A DNA stretch of 64,000 nucleotides from Leptobrachium leishanense (lineage: Eukaryota; Chordata; Amphibia; Anura; Megophryidae), in NCBI GenBank assembly GCA_009667805.1, contig CM019063.1, positions 81,371,877-81,435,876 on the forward strand, read 5' to 3'. The notes beneath the pieces are model-generated. The model did no database searches. It saw nothing but the letters and a program-made list of their open reading frames with translations, and had not been told where the DNA came from. How positions within the stretch are numbered: position 1 is the stretch's first letter; each line of letters opens with the position of its first letter. Positions 31,837-44,040 of this stretch are shown one piece after another. Both the position numbers and the translations under genes were made by a program.

Positions 31837-32719
31837 GTATCTTGCTAGTGGATGCAGTTTGAAGGATCTGCATTACAACTTCCGCATTGGCAGATCGACA
31901 GCTGGTGAGATCGTCCGCAAGGTCTGCCAAACAATATGGGAAACCATGAAGGACCAATGTTTGCCAACACCCACAGGCGAGACATGGCTGGCAATTGCAG
32001 CAGGATTCTGGGAGAGAGCGAACTATCCCAACTGCCTGGGAGCGGTGGACGGCAAACATGTCCGCATTGTGAAGCCACTGCACAGTGGCTCACTGTATCA
32101 AAATTATAAACATTATTTTTCCATTGGCCTACTGGCGGTGGCAGATGCCAACTATAATTTTGTGTATGTGGATGTCGGATCATACGGCAAGGACTCGGAC
32201 TCAACACTGTTTCGGAACTCAACACTGTGGAATGAGATTGAGGGTGGGAACCTGAACATCCCCAGACCCGCACCTTTGCCTGGCAGCGACGTGTCAGTCC
32301 CCTATGCCTTTGTGGGTGATGAAGCATTCGGCTTATCCACACATCTCCTGCGGCCATACTCGGGGACACACCTGACTGTGAAGAAGCGGGTGTTTAATTA
32401 CAGGCTGTCGCGGGCGAGACGGTATGTCGAGTGTAGCTTTGGCATACTGAGCAACAAGTGGAGGATTTTTCATCGGCCACTTGATGTAAATGTGGATTTC
32501 TGTGTGGATATAGTGAAATGCTGTTGCATCCTACATAACTATGTTCGTGCAAGGGATGGGGTTAATTTCGAGGATACCCTCACAGTAACGGGTCTGGATG
32601 AGTATGCTAACGATGACATAATACCTGTGAATAGACACACCAACAGGTTTCGCGATGCTCTGTCTAATTATTTCACTAGCAATGCAGGGCAGGTGCCATG
32701 GCAGATGGACATCATTTGA
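31837..32719 (+). CDS. Harbinger transposase, exon 2 (DDE domain)
   Basis: Acceptor TTCTAG|G at 31836. Exons 1 and 2 total 1,179 nt including stop, giving 392 aa from the ATG at 30398. Motifs: YLASGCSLKDLHYNFRIGRS (helix-turn-helix-like), LGAVDGKHVRI with D170, YVDVGSYGKDSD with D211, FVGDEAFGLSTHLLRPY, and RYVECSFGILSNKWRIF with E297. This matches the catalytic DDE triad and surrounding blocks of DDE_Tnp_4/Harbinger. The predicted activity is cutting and joining at TTA/TAA targets. No stop or frameshift. Identity of function is from family knowledge. Confidence 0.92.
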
Positions 32720-32730
32720 CATGTGACACC

Positions 32731-33159
32731 TAGGCTTGTGCACCGATTATTTTTCTGTTCGAATTTTCGGATGTTTAAAGTTTTCGATTCGGCTCATTTC
32801 GAACGAACCCTGTTTTGATTCGATTCGGTTCGACTTGTTTTTCGGGGATATGTCATCGGAATATGGACCATTTTTCGTTTTTTGTGTCACTTTGCTCGTT
32901 TGTTGGATCTACTTTTCGTGATTTCGTACATTTCTCGTTTTTCGCAACGTCTGTTCTCGTTTCAAAGCAATAAATTTCGATTTGACACAATTCAAGTCCA
33001 ATCGCATATTCGTACAATATTTTGTTTCGGCTCGGAAACATTTCGGATCTGACATTTTCGGATCGAAAAATTATCTGGGAATCGCCCGCATCAGAAAACA
33101 CGAATCGTGAAAATGTCGTTTAAATTCCGAAATTCTGAAAGCCGAAACGCACATCCTTA
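32731..33159. mobile_element. hAT-type MITE inside the Harbinger element
   Basis: Ends TAGGCTTGTGCACC...GTTTCGGC-type and CGCACATCCTTA, flanked by GTGACACC (32723-32730) and GTGACAAC (33160-33167), seven of eight bases alike. Body rich in TTCGGA/TTTCG words; non-coding. It lies after the transposase stop and within the MADF intron, so it need not disrupt either protein. Confidence 0.75.
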
Positions 33160-33230
33160 GTGACAACGATAATTCGTTATGCCATTTTGTTTGATATTAC
33201 ATTCAAGTTCAATGCAATTGAATTCTATGC

Positions 33231-33236
33231 AATAAA
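33231..33236 (+). terminator. Possible poly(A) signal AATAAA for the transposase
   Basis: AATAAA on the plus strand 0.5 kb after the transposase stop (about 80 bp if the hAT MITE is discounted), just before the antisense MADF exon 1. Confidence 0.45.
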
Positions 33237-33252
33237 ATGATCATTTACTCAC

Positions 33253-33436
33253 TCTGAAGCTTCTGCTCTTTATCAGACCACGTCTCGTACTCTGGGTACA
33301 CCACCCTGGACACTGTGACCCATGCACTGGCCTTCTTCTGCCGGTCTTTGTAGCTGTCGCAGGCCGTGTCCCACAGCTCGGGATGATCTGCCACTGCATT
33401 GATCAGCCTCTCCACGTCGATGTCAGTCCCAGCCAT
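33253..33436 (-). CDS. Harbinger MADF-BESS protein, exon 1
   Basis: ATG at 33436. Encodes MAGTDIDVERLINAVADHPE, LWDTACDSYKDRQKKASAWV and YPEYETWSDKEQKLQ: the first two thirds of a MADF domain, with the typical LW, YKDR...W spacing. Ends at the consensus donor AGA|GTGAGT (33252). Joining to the acceptor at 31760 keeps frame and completes the MADF domain. The two exons total 927 nt, 308 aa. The intron between them contains transposase exon 2 on the other strand. Product presumed nuclear and DNA-binding. Confidence 0.85.
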
Positions 33437-33760
33437 TGTCCAACGCAACTTGCAGCTACCCCCAGACAAGACAGGAAGTGTTTGGTCTGTGCACGTTATG
33501 TTGGCCGGACGTGTGCAGCGTCTGACGTCTCCCAATCACGCAAACACGCCGCTATGTAGCCGCAGCGCACTCTGTACGTCAGTAGTAGCGGTTTGACGTT
33601 CTCGAAAAAATGCGTTCGTTTGCCACTTGCGTTGCGCGGACGAATTTTCGTGCGGCCGTACTTCGTATGTTCCCCGGCATTGGACGTCATTTGCTGCTAG
33701 TACGGCCGTGATTTTGTGCGGCTAAACGCACGTTAAAACTGCGCTAGTCTGACCCTAGCC

Positions 33761-35748
33761 TTAAACATGCCCTTCTATACTTTCTTTCCCAGTTCATGAT
33801 ATTTTTGTTGTGTTTTTTTATTTTTTTGAATTGAAGTTCACATTCTTTTCCTAGTCTCCTCCGTGTTGTCTCTCGCATGACCCCTCATCTCCTCCATTTT
33901 TTTCTCTCTCATGACCACTCCTTTTCTTTGTGTCCAAAATGTGTTGCATTTTTTTTCTCCATTTAAAAGAATTTTAACCATATCAATTTTAAAGTTTTTG
34001 ACAGGTTAATAATACATTTTTTTCCAAGTTTTTTACTTTAGGTGAAAATTACCCATGCATGCCAACTTTGATCAAGCTAGATGGAAGATTATGTGTTACC
34101 AATATTGATAAAGCTGTTGGAATTGAAGGAAATTTACTCAAACACATTATCATTTCACATTGCAATGTTACATCAACCGGATAAGGAATTATCAGACACC
34201 AGGCAATAAAACATTCTAGTTTATCGACAACTCATCAATAAATCATGCGATTAAAGAAGATCATTGATTTGGAAATAAAACTTAAGACATGTCAGTTTTA
34301 CAAAACTGTTATTTTCAACCAAGAAGACAGAAGACAAAGAAAGAAGATAATGTATTTTTATATGCTGATGGATTATCTTTGTGTTGTCATCTAAGTGATA
34401 ATTATTTTGTGTCTTTTATTATTTTATATTTTATTATTTTTGTTGTTCGGTTACTATCAATATTGTTCAAATTCCCTGACACATTTAGGATTATTGAAGA
34501 TCACATCCAATTAAATTAGAGTTAATTAATGTATTTAGGAACATATAATTTAATGCATTTGCATAAATACGTTTCATGACATATATCGTGGTAAATGGAA
34601 AGTTTTAATTTGGTAAAATTAAAGTTGTTTTTATTTTTTGGATTTTATTTGAGGATTGGTGTGTTTTATAAACACCAGGTTTGTTTCAAAACACCGAACA
34701 AGACTGAATAGGATAGTAATTAAATATTTTTTTTGATATTTAAAATGGGTGGAATATGCACTTCGGCTATTTCCCTTTTGAGCCAAAGTTGCGTATATAT
34801 ATTTTTCTCTAACAATGAGTCAGAAGTAGTATAATTTTTTTCTCGTTGCGTGAGGCCGATAGGCTTTGCGGGCAAATTTTAAAATGTATTATCTGTGTCT
34901 CTTGTGTAAATTAACATTTTTATTGTTTTCGTGCATTTGAGAGTGACAATGAATGAATGGATTTATATGATTAGCGGGGTATACCATATTTTCTTTTTTA
35001 TTTTCTTTATTGTTGCTACAACCGTATCGCATCATCAAGAAACCTGACAGTCACAATAACTGCATATGGAACAAATCATGGACATTTTGTGTCAAGGTCA
35101 AAGGTCACAGGTAATAAGCAACCAGCGCAAAGAGACAGCTTGTTCAGGAGTCCCTATGGTGGGAGCTCTGATGACATTTAATGATTATGCGTCTCAAGCT
35201 GGGATGTTGAAAAAGACCAGACCTTGATCTCGCACTGTGGACTACGGTATTAGATTATGGAATATTATTTTTTTTATTTAATCCCCTAGATAAGTGTGAG
35301 AAAGGAATGGATTTGGGAAAATGAGAATGTATTTCTTGAGAGTGTGTATGAATGCAGGTGTGTATGCGGTCTGTGGAGTGAAGCTGAACATAGGAAAACA
35401 AACAGATATAGATCTGACTCATGTTGATTATTAGATAAATGAACTTTTACATTCAAGTTATTATACTTTTCTTGTTCGGTGAATTATATTTTGGGAAATG
35501 GGAATAAATAGTTATTCAATGACTAGATTAGGTATTTTGGCCCAAACTCCAAGTGTGGTTCGCTGGTAGAGTGAATCTAGATAGATAAGTATATTTTATG
35601 CTCATAAAGGGCCTCCTTGGGGAATCCTTTTCGTATATCGTACAGGTATTAGGCGAGGATACTATGGCCCCAGGTATAATTAGTTAATTGTTTAGTTTGT
35701 TTCATCCATTTTTGTGATCACGATTGTATATGTGATCAATGAGATGAT
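33761..35748. other. Internal region of LTR element copy 1, non-coding
   Basis: AT-rich sequence aligning in reverse with 55849-57850. Includes a nuclear-receptor-like site at 35095. No coding domain. Confidence 0.75.
35095..35107 (+). promoter_or_regulatory. Perfect DR1 nuclear-receptor site (AGGTCAAAGGTCA)
   Basis: Two AGGTCA half-sites one base apart, overlapped by TCAAGGTCA (35092-35100), the extended half-site bound by ERR/SF-1-type receptors. It is conserved in the second LTR copy (56493-56505, minus strand). Function is inferred from motif only. Confidence 0.5.
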
Positions 35749-36271
35749 TGAAAGGTATTTTAATATGATAGGTAGTTTTTTAATTTAGCATTAGTGTGAA
35801 ATCCACCCCCCCCCCCATTATAAGTGTCAAACCCTGCAAGTCTTTTACTTGCATAGGATGTTAGCCTGTGGAATTTAGCCATTTCCTTTGTGTGCAGGAA
35901 AGGGTGTGTGAACAGACCATAAGCTAGAAAAAAAAGCCATCCCTGAATCAAATGTAGTAATTTTGTCTAACTGTTGGTTAAACTCTGATGTAGAAATGTA
36001 TCTGCTCTGATTGGTTGTTGTATCACATTCCTATGTTGGGAGTGAACACTGCAGGAAGTTTTTATATAACGAACATTTCTATTGGATGTTGAAACAATAA
36101 ACGAATCTGACAGACCACGGACTGATCAGATGATAATCTGCTATATCTCAGTGTGGTTGTGTTTATCGTCTCCTCTGATCAGAGTCGCGCAGCGCCTTAC
36201 TTCGATTTTGATATATAAGAAGAAACTTGAAAAAGGTTTATGGTAATTATAATGAAAAATAGAATTTTTCA
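35749..36271 (+). repeat. Right LTR of copy 1
   Basis: Partner of 26485-27008, followed by the TSD AAACC. 523 bp. Confidence 0.9.
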
Positions 36272-36276
36272 AAACC

Positions 36277-36753
36277 TAGACAGACTCCTGGGTCCTTGCG
36301 TTAGATTCCTATGCTTACTGCTCGACTTACGGCTTGCTGCTTAACTCTTTTCAAGTTTTTTCAATAGGGAGCATTTGTTTGCTAAGTCACAGACGTTGAC
36401 CCTTCCAGATGCATTTCTGCTACCGTGAGCATCGTAAAATGTTCACTGAGTCAGAAGAGCAGCTTGAAACCTAAGCAAGAGTTAGTGAAACGTCTCTCTC
36501 TCCCAGAGAGCCTCACTACCTCTGACATATTAAAGCTGTAAAAACACTGCAACATTGCTAGGTTTTACATATGTATTTATTGCTATCCTATGGTACAGTC
36601 ACCGCCTCATGGACGCGTTTAAGAATAACACGATAAAGATGATGCTGAAACATGAAAGATGGTCCAATTCAAACGATCCTGAATTCGACACCACACAACG
36701 CTTTTCTGAAGTATTTTTCTGGAGCAATCAACTTGAGAATTTTAAGAGACTCT
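36277..36753. other. Unassigned sequence, no gene
   Basis: Nothing recognisable beyond scattered short open frames. Confidence 0.5.
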
Positions 36754-36910
36754 CAGGGTTATTCAGAGAAAGGTGAAAATCAGGAGAACTGGCAGGAGAA
36801 GAGAACAATCTAGACCAAATAGAAGAATTTTTCTGGATTGGCTATTTTGACCTAGAATTTTCACTGCTCCAGTCATTCTCCTGAGTTTCACCTTTCTTTG
36901 AATAGATCCT
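36754..36910. mobile_element. Foldback MITE, CAGGGTTATTCAGAGA family, copy a
   Basis: Starts CAGGGTTATTCAGAGAAAGG. The inner arms GGAGAACTGGCAGGAGAA and CTCCAGTCATTCTCCTGAG pair imperfectly. The right end is damaged (CTTTGAATAGATCC). Relatives at 45921-46846. Confidence 0.75.
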
Positions 36911-36914
36911 TATT

Positions 36915-37030
36915 TAATTTTAAGGTTAGGTTTCAAAAATTAGGGTTAGATCAATATTTAAGCATGTTTTAGGGTTAGGGTTTGTAATTACAGTTACATT
37001 TATTTCTGCTTGATTTAGGGTTACATTTAA
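36915..37030. repeat. Degenerate TTAGGG-like cluster
   Basis: Scattered TTAGGGTTAG, TTTTAGGGTTAGGGTTTG and TTTAGGGTTAC words over about 110 bp, like a decayed interstitial telomeric repeat. Confidence 0.5.
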
Positions 37031-38409
37031 GGGGTTATTCAGAGAGTATCAAAATGTCACCAACATTTTGGTGCTCTCACATTCCCCACACATCGGGGAC
37101 CCCGCAACAAAATCAGCATTCACCGCAGGATCCCCGAAGTGCAGGGAAAAGCCGCTGAATGGATCCAAAAAAAATCGCCGATAATCTGCCTATACAATCC
37201 GAAAAAAATGGGATCAATTCGAAACACTGCAGAAAACCCGCTCAACGTCCCGGTGATCCGTCGCAAACGTCCGAAAAAGCTGCCAATCCGCCAAACACAG
37301 GGCCAACTTACCGTCGCCAAACGGGTTTCACATAAAAATCTTTATCAGTTGGTGCTACTGTGTAGCACCAACTGATGAAGCTTTTTATGCGAAACGCGAT
37401 TTGGTATACTGTATATTTTATTAGTAATAAAAATTGCCTTATTGTACGCCTATCCCAGGTCCTGGATGCTTATATTCGCCAAGGAGGTGGATGAGGCTGA
37501 TAGGTGATCCGGTGCACCTTCTGAAGTCACTCACCAGCTGCTTACAAATCTGGTGTCTGGTCGATAAGACACTAGCAAATGTGAGTATGACATTCTTCTC
37601 CTTTGTTTGCACACCATTTTATACAATTTTGCTCTATGTGAGTCATTTTATATTTTGAGGGACACTGTGGATGGTAACTCTGTAAGGAAACCACACTTCT
37701 GAGCCACGGGGTGCAGCAGAAGGAACCACTAACAGGACATGAAGCGCCAACTCCAGCACATCTTTCTTTTATACTGACTTACAAGGTGGAAAAGAGATAT
37801 ACCACCAAGTGGTCTGGAGAGGCAGCTGACTCCACAAATAAGAGATACTGTATGACTGTTATCCTTTATTCCTCCCTGCACTGATTATTAAGACTTTCAC
37901 AGTCATTAAGACTTTTACAACCTGGAGTATACAGGATAAGACTGTAAATGTCACATTACTTTGTTTTATCCTATTTGCACTATTTTACTTGCATTGTATT
38001 TTATTTGATTGTATTGAGGTTATTTGCCATCACCACCGGGTGGCGCCAGTGGCACAGATTATCACTAAAATTCAATAGCTTCAGAAAAATATTCCAATTT
38101 GAATTCAATTGCCCTCTCAAAATTTAAAATTTCTCCGAAAAAGGTTTCTGAAAAACAAGGCAAAGCATTAAGTTTTGGTAATGTCCAAATCAGAAAATCT
38201 ATTTTGACTCAGCGCTCTTTTTATCACTTCTTTATAAAATGCTTTCACAAGGGTCATATAGTAAACCAACATGATCATAGTAAACTGTATTTTATATAAA
38301 TATGATTTTCATAGTGATTTTTTTTCTCTATGTGAAAAATCGTTCTTCTGTAAAATGACTTTTTTACATCCACTTTGAACTTAAAAATAGAATTCCTTTA
38401 CTTTTGCCC
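37031..38409. other. Repeat-like sequence with hairpin at 37326-37396; no gene
   Basis: Begins GGTTATTCAGAGAGTATC. A palindrome at 37326-37396 has a perfect 12-bp stem (CAGTTGGTGCTA/TAGCACCAACTG) with extended imperfect arms GTTTCACATAAAAA and TTTTTATGCGAAAC. From 37421 to 38409 nothing was recognised. Confidence 0.55.
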
Positions 38410-38413
38410 TTAA

Positions 38414-38709
38414 CCCTTTCTCACCACCTGGTGTACCATGCCGTCTGTGTGGCGGGTGGGCCTTGAAGATGCCCCATTCAGTTCAATGGTCCACCTCGGC
38501 CCCTCCCTACAGCTGGCGCGTGCCTCGTGCCGTTGGCTGCTGCCAGACATCCTGAACTCAGGCCGTCCCCATGCAGCCAATGACACACGTTGCACATCAG
38601 CTGTGTTGGCAGGCGCACCAGAGGCAGCACCTGGTGGCGGGGCGTACTAGTACACCCCGCTGGCATTAACCCACCTCCCGACAGGCACTACCTGCCTGTC
38701 GTTAAGGGG
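38414..38709. mobile_element. TTAA-flanked CpG-rich MITE
   Basis: TTAA on both sides (38410-38413 and 38710-38713), with CCCTTTCTCACC on the left and TGTCGTTAAGGGG on the right. Imperfect internal inverted repeats (TGGCTGCTGCCAGACATCCT). TTAA targets point to piggyBac-type mobilisation; no transposase. Confidence 0.5.
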
Positions 38710-38713
38710 TTAA

Positions 38714-39858
38714 ACAATTAGACAAAGGCTGCTAAAAACCTCTGCCCAAGTACTTTTTACATTTTTTTCCAGGTTGAATTTACTCATCTTTTCTCCCTCA
38801 CTGCATGCTGCTCCTCCTCTTCAGCTCAGGGGCACCTGAACCCAGACGTCCCTTAAGCTTTTCTGCGCAAATTGCGCTCCTACACAACTGGTGTAGCATA
38901 GGAACCACAAATTGTGCACAACTATGGGACTTGTGCACTTGGATGGATCGCGTTCACGCTTGCTTGCTACCGCCATTTGTTTCAGAGAGGGTGACGTCAC
39001 CGGCTGCTTGTGACGCTGGGTGGGGTGAAGGTAGCTCCTCCTCTTCACCCAGCATTTGCACTAGATTGGGGCCTCTGGGAAGGGGGGGTGAGACACTCCT
39101 CACATTCTGCCCACTTTAAAAGTGGTCAGATTGAGTAGAGTGTCCCTTTCAGTACTGGGAATGAGCCCTTGCACTGTGACTTCTAGCACATATGACCTTT
39201 AATTAAATAACACCTCAGATCTCCCACATCGCTAATTTAAACTTTTTTTTAGTTATTAATTTTGTATTTTTTGCAGGTTCAAAGTGCTCATGAGATGTTG
39301 TGTCTGGATCCTCAAAGAGTCAATGTAGCCTGTTTAAATAATACTAAAAATGCTTTGCACCTCTCATGTCCCCCTCTTCCTGTCCATTGGTTGATCTACT
39401 GGGGTTCACATCTTTCTGATTGGCCGATTATCCAATACTTTGACATAGTCTCTAAATAAAAATAGTCTTCATTACATATTATGTCCAGCATTTGCTCTTT
39501 AGTATAAAATCATTTTAATTATACGGAGTCATGACAGTATTTCATTTGTTTTTCCAGTCGTCTTCCGGTGTGGCACGTTACGGCTGATTGGATTTGTTTA
39601 GATTCTGTCCCATTTGCATGGCTGGAAAAAGCAAAGTTCACACTCGGTCATACACAGTTTGTAAATGCTAATCTGTCACAGAGGACAGATTACAGAAATA
39701 ATAGTCCGTCTCCAAATCTGATTAGTGAGACACCTCAGAGTGCAGGCTATTATCCAATAATACCAGACCTCTATTTCCAAGGTCATGAGGCCTTCTGAAG
39801 ATTAATCCCTATACAAAATAAATATTTACTTTAATAAAACTAAAATAAATTAATGCAA
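38714..39858. other. Unassigned sequence, no gene
   Basis: No domain, repeat or splice structure recognised. Confidence 0.5.
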
Positions 39859-40091
39859 GTGTAGCGCTCACTCCCGGAGGAGCCGCTGAATAAACCTCGG
39901 GTTAGTCTCACCGCACTAGGAAATAACTATACACCAGCACTGTTGTGGATTTTTATGTATTATATTCTTTACTGATCCCAATAAAGTAGCATATATTACG
40001 CATATACGGTATTTGAATGACAAGAATTTGTAAAGCGGGAAAAATGCGGGGCGGCAAAAGAAACGGTTAACCCCCTCAGTTCTGGAGTATA

Positions 40092-41692
<1,601 letters not shown>

Positions 41693-42225
41693 TAAGTCCC
41701 ATGAATAATAGCTCAAAAATGTGTATGTGTGTGTCTCGGGTACCCGGGTACTGTATTCAACTGGCCAGTGAATGAAACAAAACAATCTTCGACTAGTCAC
41801 CGTTGGGGCCCTGTGGATTTAAACAATATTGCAACGTGCGTTTCTTATTTGGGAACTGCGTCCTGGGAGCCCTCTCACCCATCCGATAGACGAAACTGTC
41901 CAGCCCCCGATCAAAGATCTTCTCCGCTGTGTACTGGGACTCTGTGCCACTGAATCCGCTCCCTGCTTGCCGAATCTCCGGAACTGGAACAACGATCCAC
42001 CGCCTGCACTCCCAATCGATCAGTGCGATCTCCTTACTCGGGGTCTAGCCGGAACCAGCTTGTCATCCAGACCCCTCAGCGCTGCGTAGGTAGGTCTTAG
42101 CACGGTCACTGTTCCGATCTCCAGCATCATTGAGACAGCGTCTGTGCTCCGGCCTGGTCGCGATCCTTGACAGCTCTCATGTGCGTACTCCACCTTTCAC
42201 TGCTCCGCTCACTCTAACCTTGACA

Positions 42226-42950
42226 CAAGTCTGGTCTGGTCCCTGGGTCTGGGCTCTGGTCCCTGGGCCCTGGTCTCTGGGTCTGGTCCCTGGGGTCTGG
42301 TCTGGGGTCTGGGCCCTGGGGTCTGGGCCTTGGGGTCTGGGCCCTGGGGTCTGGGCCTTGGGGTCTGGGCCTTGAGGTCTGGGCCCTGGGTCTAGGCTGG
42401 GCCTGGTCCCTGGGTCTGGGCTCTGGGCCCTGGTCTCTGGGGTCTGGGCCCTGGGGTGTGGGCCCTGGGTTTGGGCCTTTGGGGTCTGGGCCTTGGGGTC
42501 TGGGCCCTGGGTTTGGACCTAGGGCGCTTGGTCTGGGCCTTAGGGTCTGGGCCCTGGGCCTGGGCCTTGGGGTCTGGGCCCTGGGTTTGGGCTCTGGGCC
42601 CTGGTCTCTGGGGTCTGGGCCCTGGGGTCTGGGCCCTGGGTTTGGGCCTTGGGGTCTGGGCCTTGGGGTCTGGGCCTAGGGGTCTGGGCCCTGGGTTTGG
42701 ACCTAGGGCGCTGGGTCTGGGCCTTAGGGTCTGGGCCCTGGGTCTGGGCCTGGGCCTTGGGGTCTGGGCCCAGGGGTCTGGGCCTTTGGGTCTGGGCCCT
42801 GGGTCTGGGCCCTAGGGTCTGGGCCCAGGGTTTGGGCTTTGGGGTCTGGGCCCTGGGTCTGGTCCTTAGGGTCTGGGTCCTGGGCCTTGGGGTCTGGGCC
42901 CTGGGTTTGGACCTAGGGGTCTGGGCCTTAGGGTCTGGGCCCTGTCTCAC
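42226..42950. repeat. GGGTCTGGGCCCT minisatellite
   Basis: About 700 bp of 11-, 16- and 22-bp units (GGGTCTGGGCCCT and GGGCCTTGGGGTC). Long open frames in several frames on both strands are by-products. Confidence 0.93.
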
Positions 42951-44040
42951 CACTCCGCTGTCTTCTTTTCTTCTATCTTCTTTTCTTCTGCTCTTCAGCT
43001 CTTCTTTTCTTCACCTTTTCTTTAATCTTCTTCTCATCTTCCCGGCCCCTCCAGCTCCGGCACGCAGCTTCACTGAGTGGAGGGGTGGAGCCAAAGCAAC
43101 GTGCTTGGGAGGCCCTCACACGCAGCTTGGCCCCGCCCAGCCAGGAAGTGAAGCTGCCAGGAGCCGGAGGAGACACAGTATCTCAGTCTCCTCCGGCTCC
43201 TGCAGCAGCAGCAGCAGCGGGGACACAGCTCCGGATTCAGACTCATCGAGTCCGATACCGGAGCTGTTAAAGGGTGAAGCCGCTGCCGTCGGGGGCCCGG
43301 GAACCCCCCGGGCCCCCACCGGGCCCGGGCCCCTTACGGCAGCATGGGGCGTAATGCCCTGATGGCGGCCCTGGGTGTACCTACCGAGGACATGATCCTG
43401 AGAAGGCAGGAGCTCGTGTTATCGGGCACGGCAGCATGGGGCGTAATGCCCTGATGGCGGCCCTGGGTGTACCTACCGAGGACATGATCCTGAGAAGGCA
43501 GGAGCTCGTGTGATCGGGCCGTGGCCAGTCTCCTCTGAACCCTGTGGCCGATCTGGGACTGAGATGTCATGTCTTGCCTCCTTTACAATCCCGCCCCTCC
43601 CCTTCTTTTTTTTGTTCTCTTTCTCCTCCTTTCCTTCTCCCTCTTTTCTCTTCTTCTCTTTATATCTTCTGTCTCTCTCCTCTGTATTCTATATTTCCTC
43701 TAATATACTCAGCACTTATTTTGTATTTTTCATCTTCTGTATTCTACTGGCACTAATAACTGGGAATGATGTGTTCCACTATACAGTTGCACTGGGGGAC
43801 TGCTTTGTACCTTGTTGATAGTTTGGGTCTGATAACTTTGACATACTTGACCAACCTGGATGTCTTTATCACAAGCTAGTATGTTCTTACCCTGTGCATT
43901 GTAATTCACCTCACATGTATCGGACACATTGTTCGCGATGCCAATGCTTATGTTGGACATCTATTGCTAACTATTGTTTCTTGTCATTGGATTGTATATT
44001 TTTCTTTCTGCTTAATAAAATTTTATTACACAAAAAAAGA
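42951..44040 (+). mobile_element. Possible retroposed sequence with A-rich tail
   Basis: GC-rich from 43030 to 43570, T/C-rich after, with AATAAAATTTTATTACAC followed by an A-rich tract at 44015-44045, like the L1 tail at 19580. Includes a (CAG)n run near 43202 and a tandem duplication at 43336. No TSD or domain found, so the class is uncertain. Confidence 0.45.
43336..43519. repeat. Near-perfect 92-bp tandem duplication
   Basis: ACGGCAGCATGGGGCGTAAT to GAGCTCGTGTTATCGGGC is repeated immediately (43336-43427 and 43428-43519) with only one or two differences, so it is recent. Confidence 0.92.

Larger units (their letters stand above)
30163..33760 (+). mobile_element. PIF/Harbinger transposon, apparently intact, two genes
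   Basis: Ends GGCTAGGGTCAGACGAACGC...TAGTCTGACCCTAGCC. The flanks are TTA-type; an extra A lies at the left end. LTR copy 2 retains the empty site (CAAGTTTTAAACATG at about 57840 read on the minus strand). The element carries a DDE transposase split by one intron on the plus strand and a MADF-BESS protein split by one intron on the minus strand. Both splice junctions restore frame. A later hAT MITE lies at 32731-33159. No disabling mutation was seen in either gene. Confidence 0.9.
26485..36271 (+). mobile_element. Non-coding LTR element, copy 1 (9.8 kb with nested insertions)
   Basis: Two near-identical direct repeats of about 524 bp with TGAAA...TTTCA ends, flanked by the 5-bp TSD AAACC (26480-26484 and 36272-36276). 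Without the nested insertions (28375-29460 and 30163-33760) the element is about 5.1 kb and has no gag or pol motif. An inverted second copy lies at 55368-60233. Neither a convincing primer-binding site nor a polypurine tract was recognised. This is the pattern of a large non-autonomous LTR element (LARD-like). Orientation is arbitrary. Confidence 0.88.

Noticed and set aside
31018..33436. A host MADF/Myb regulatory gene
   Set aside because: The exons lie within the Harbinger ends next to its transposase; MADF/Myb partners are a normal part of these transposons.
42649..43362. A 237-codon plus-strand protein
   Set aside because: Its first half is the GGGTCTGGGCCCT minisatellite and the rest has no domain.
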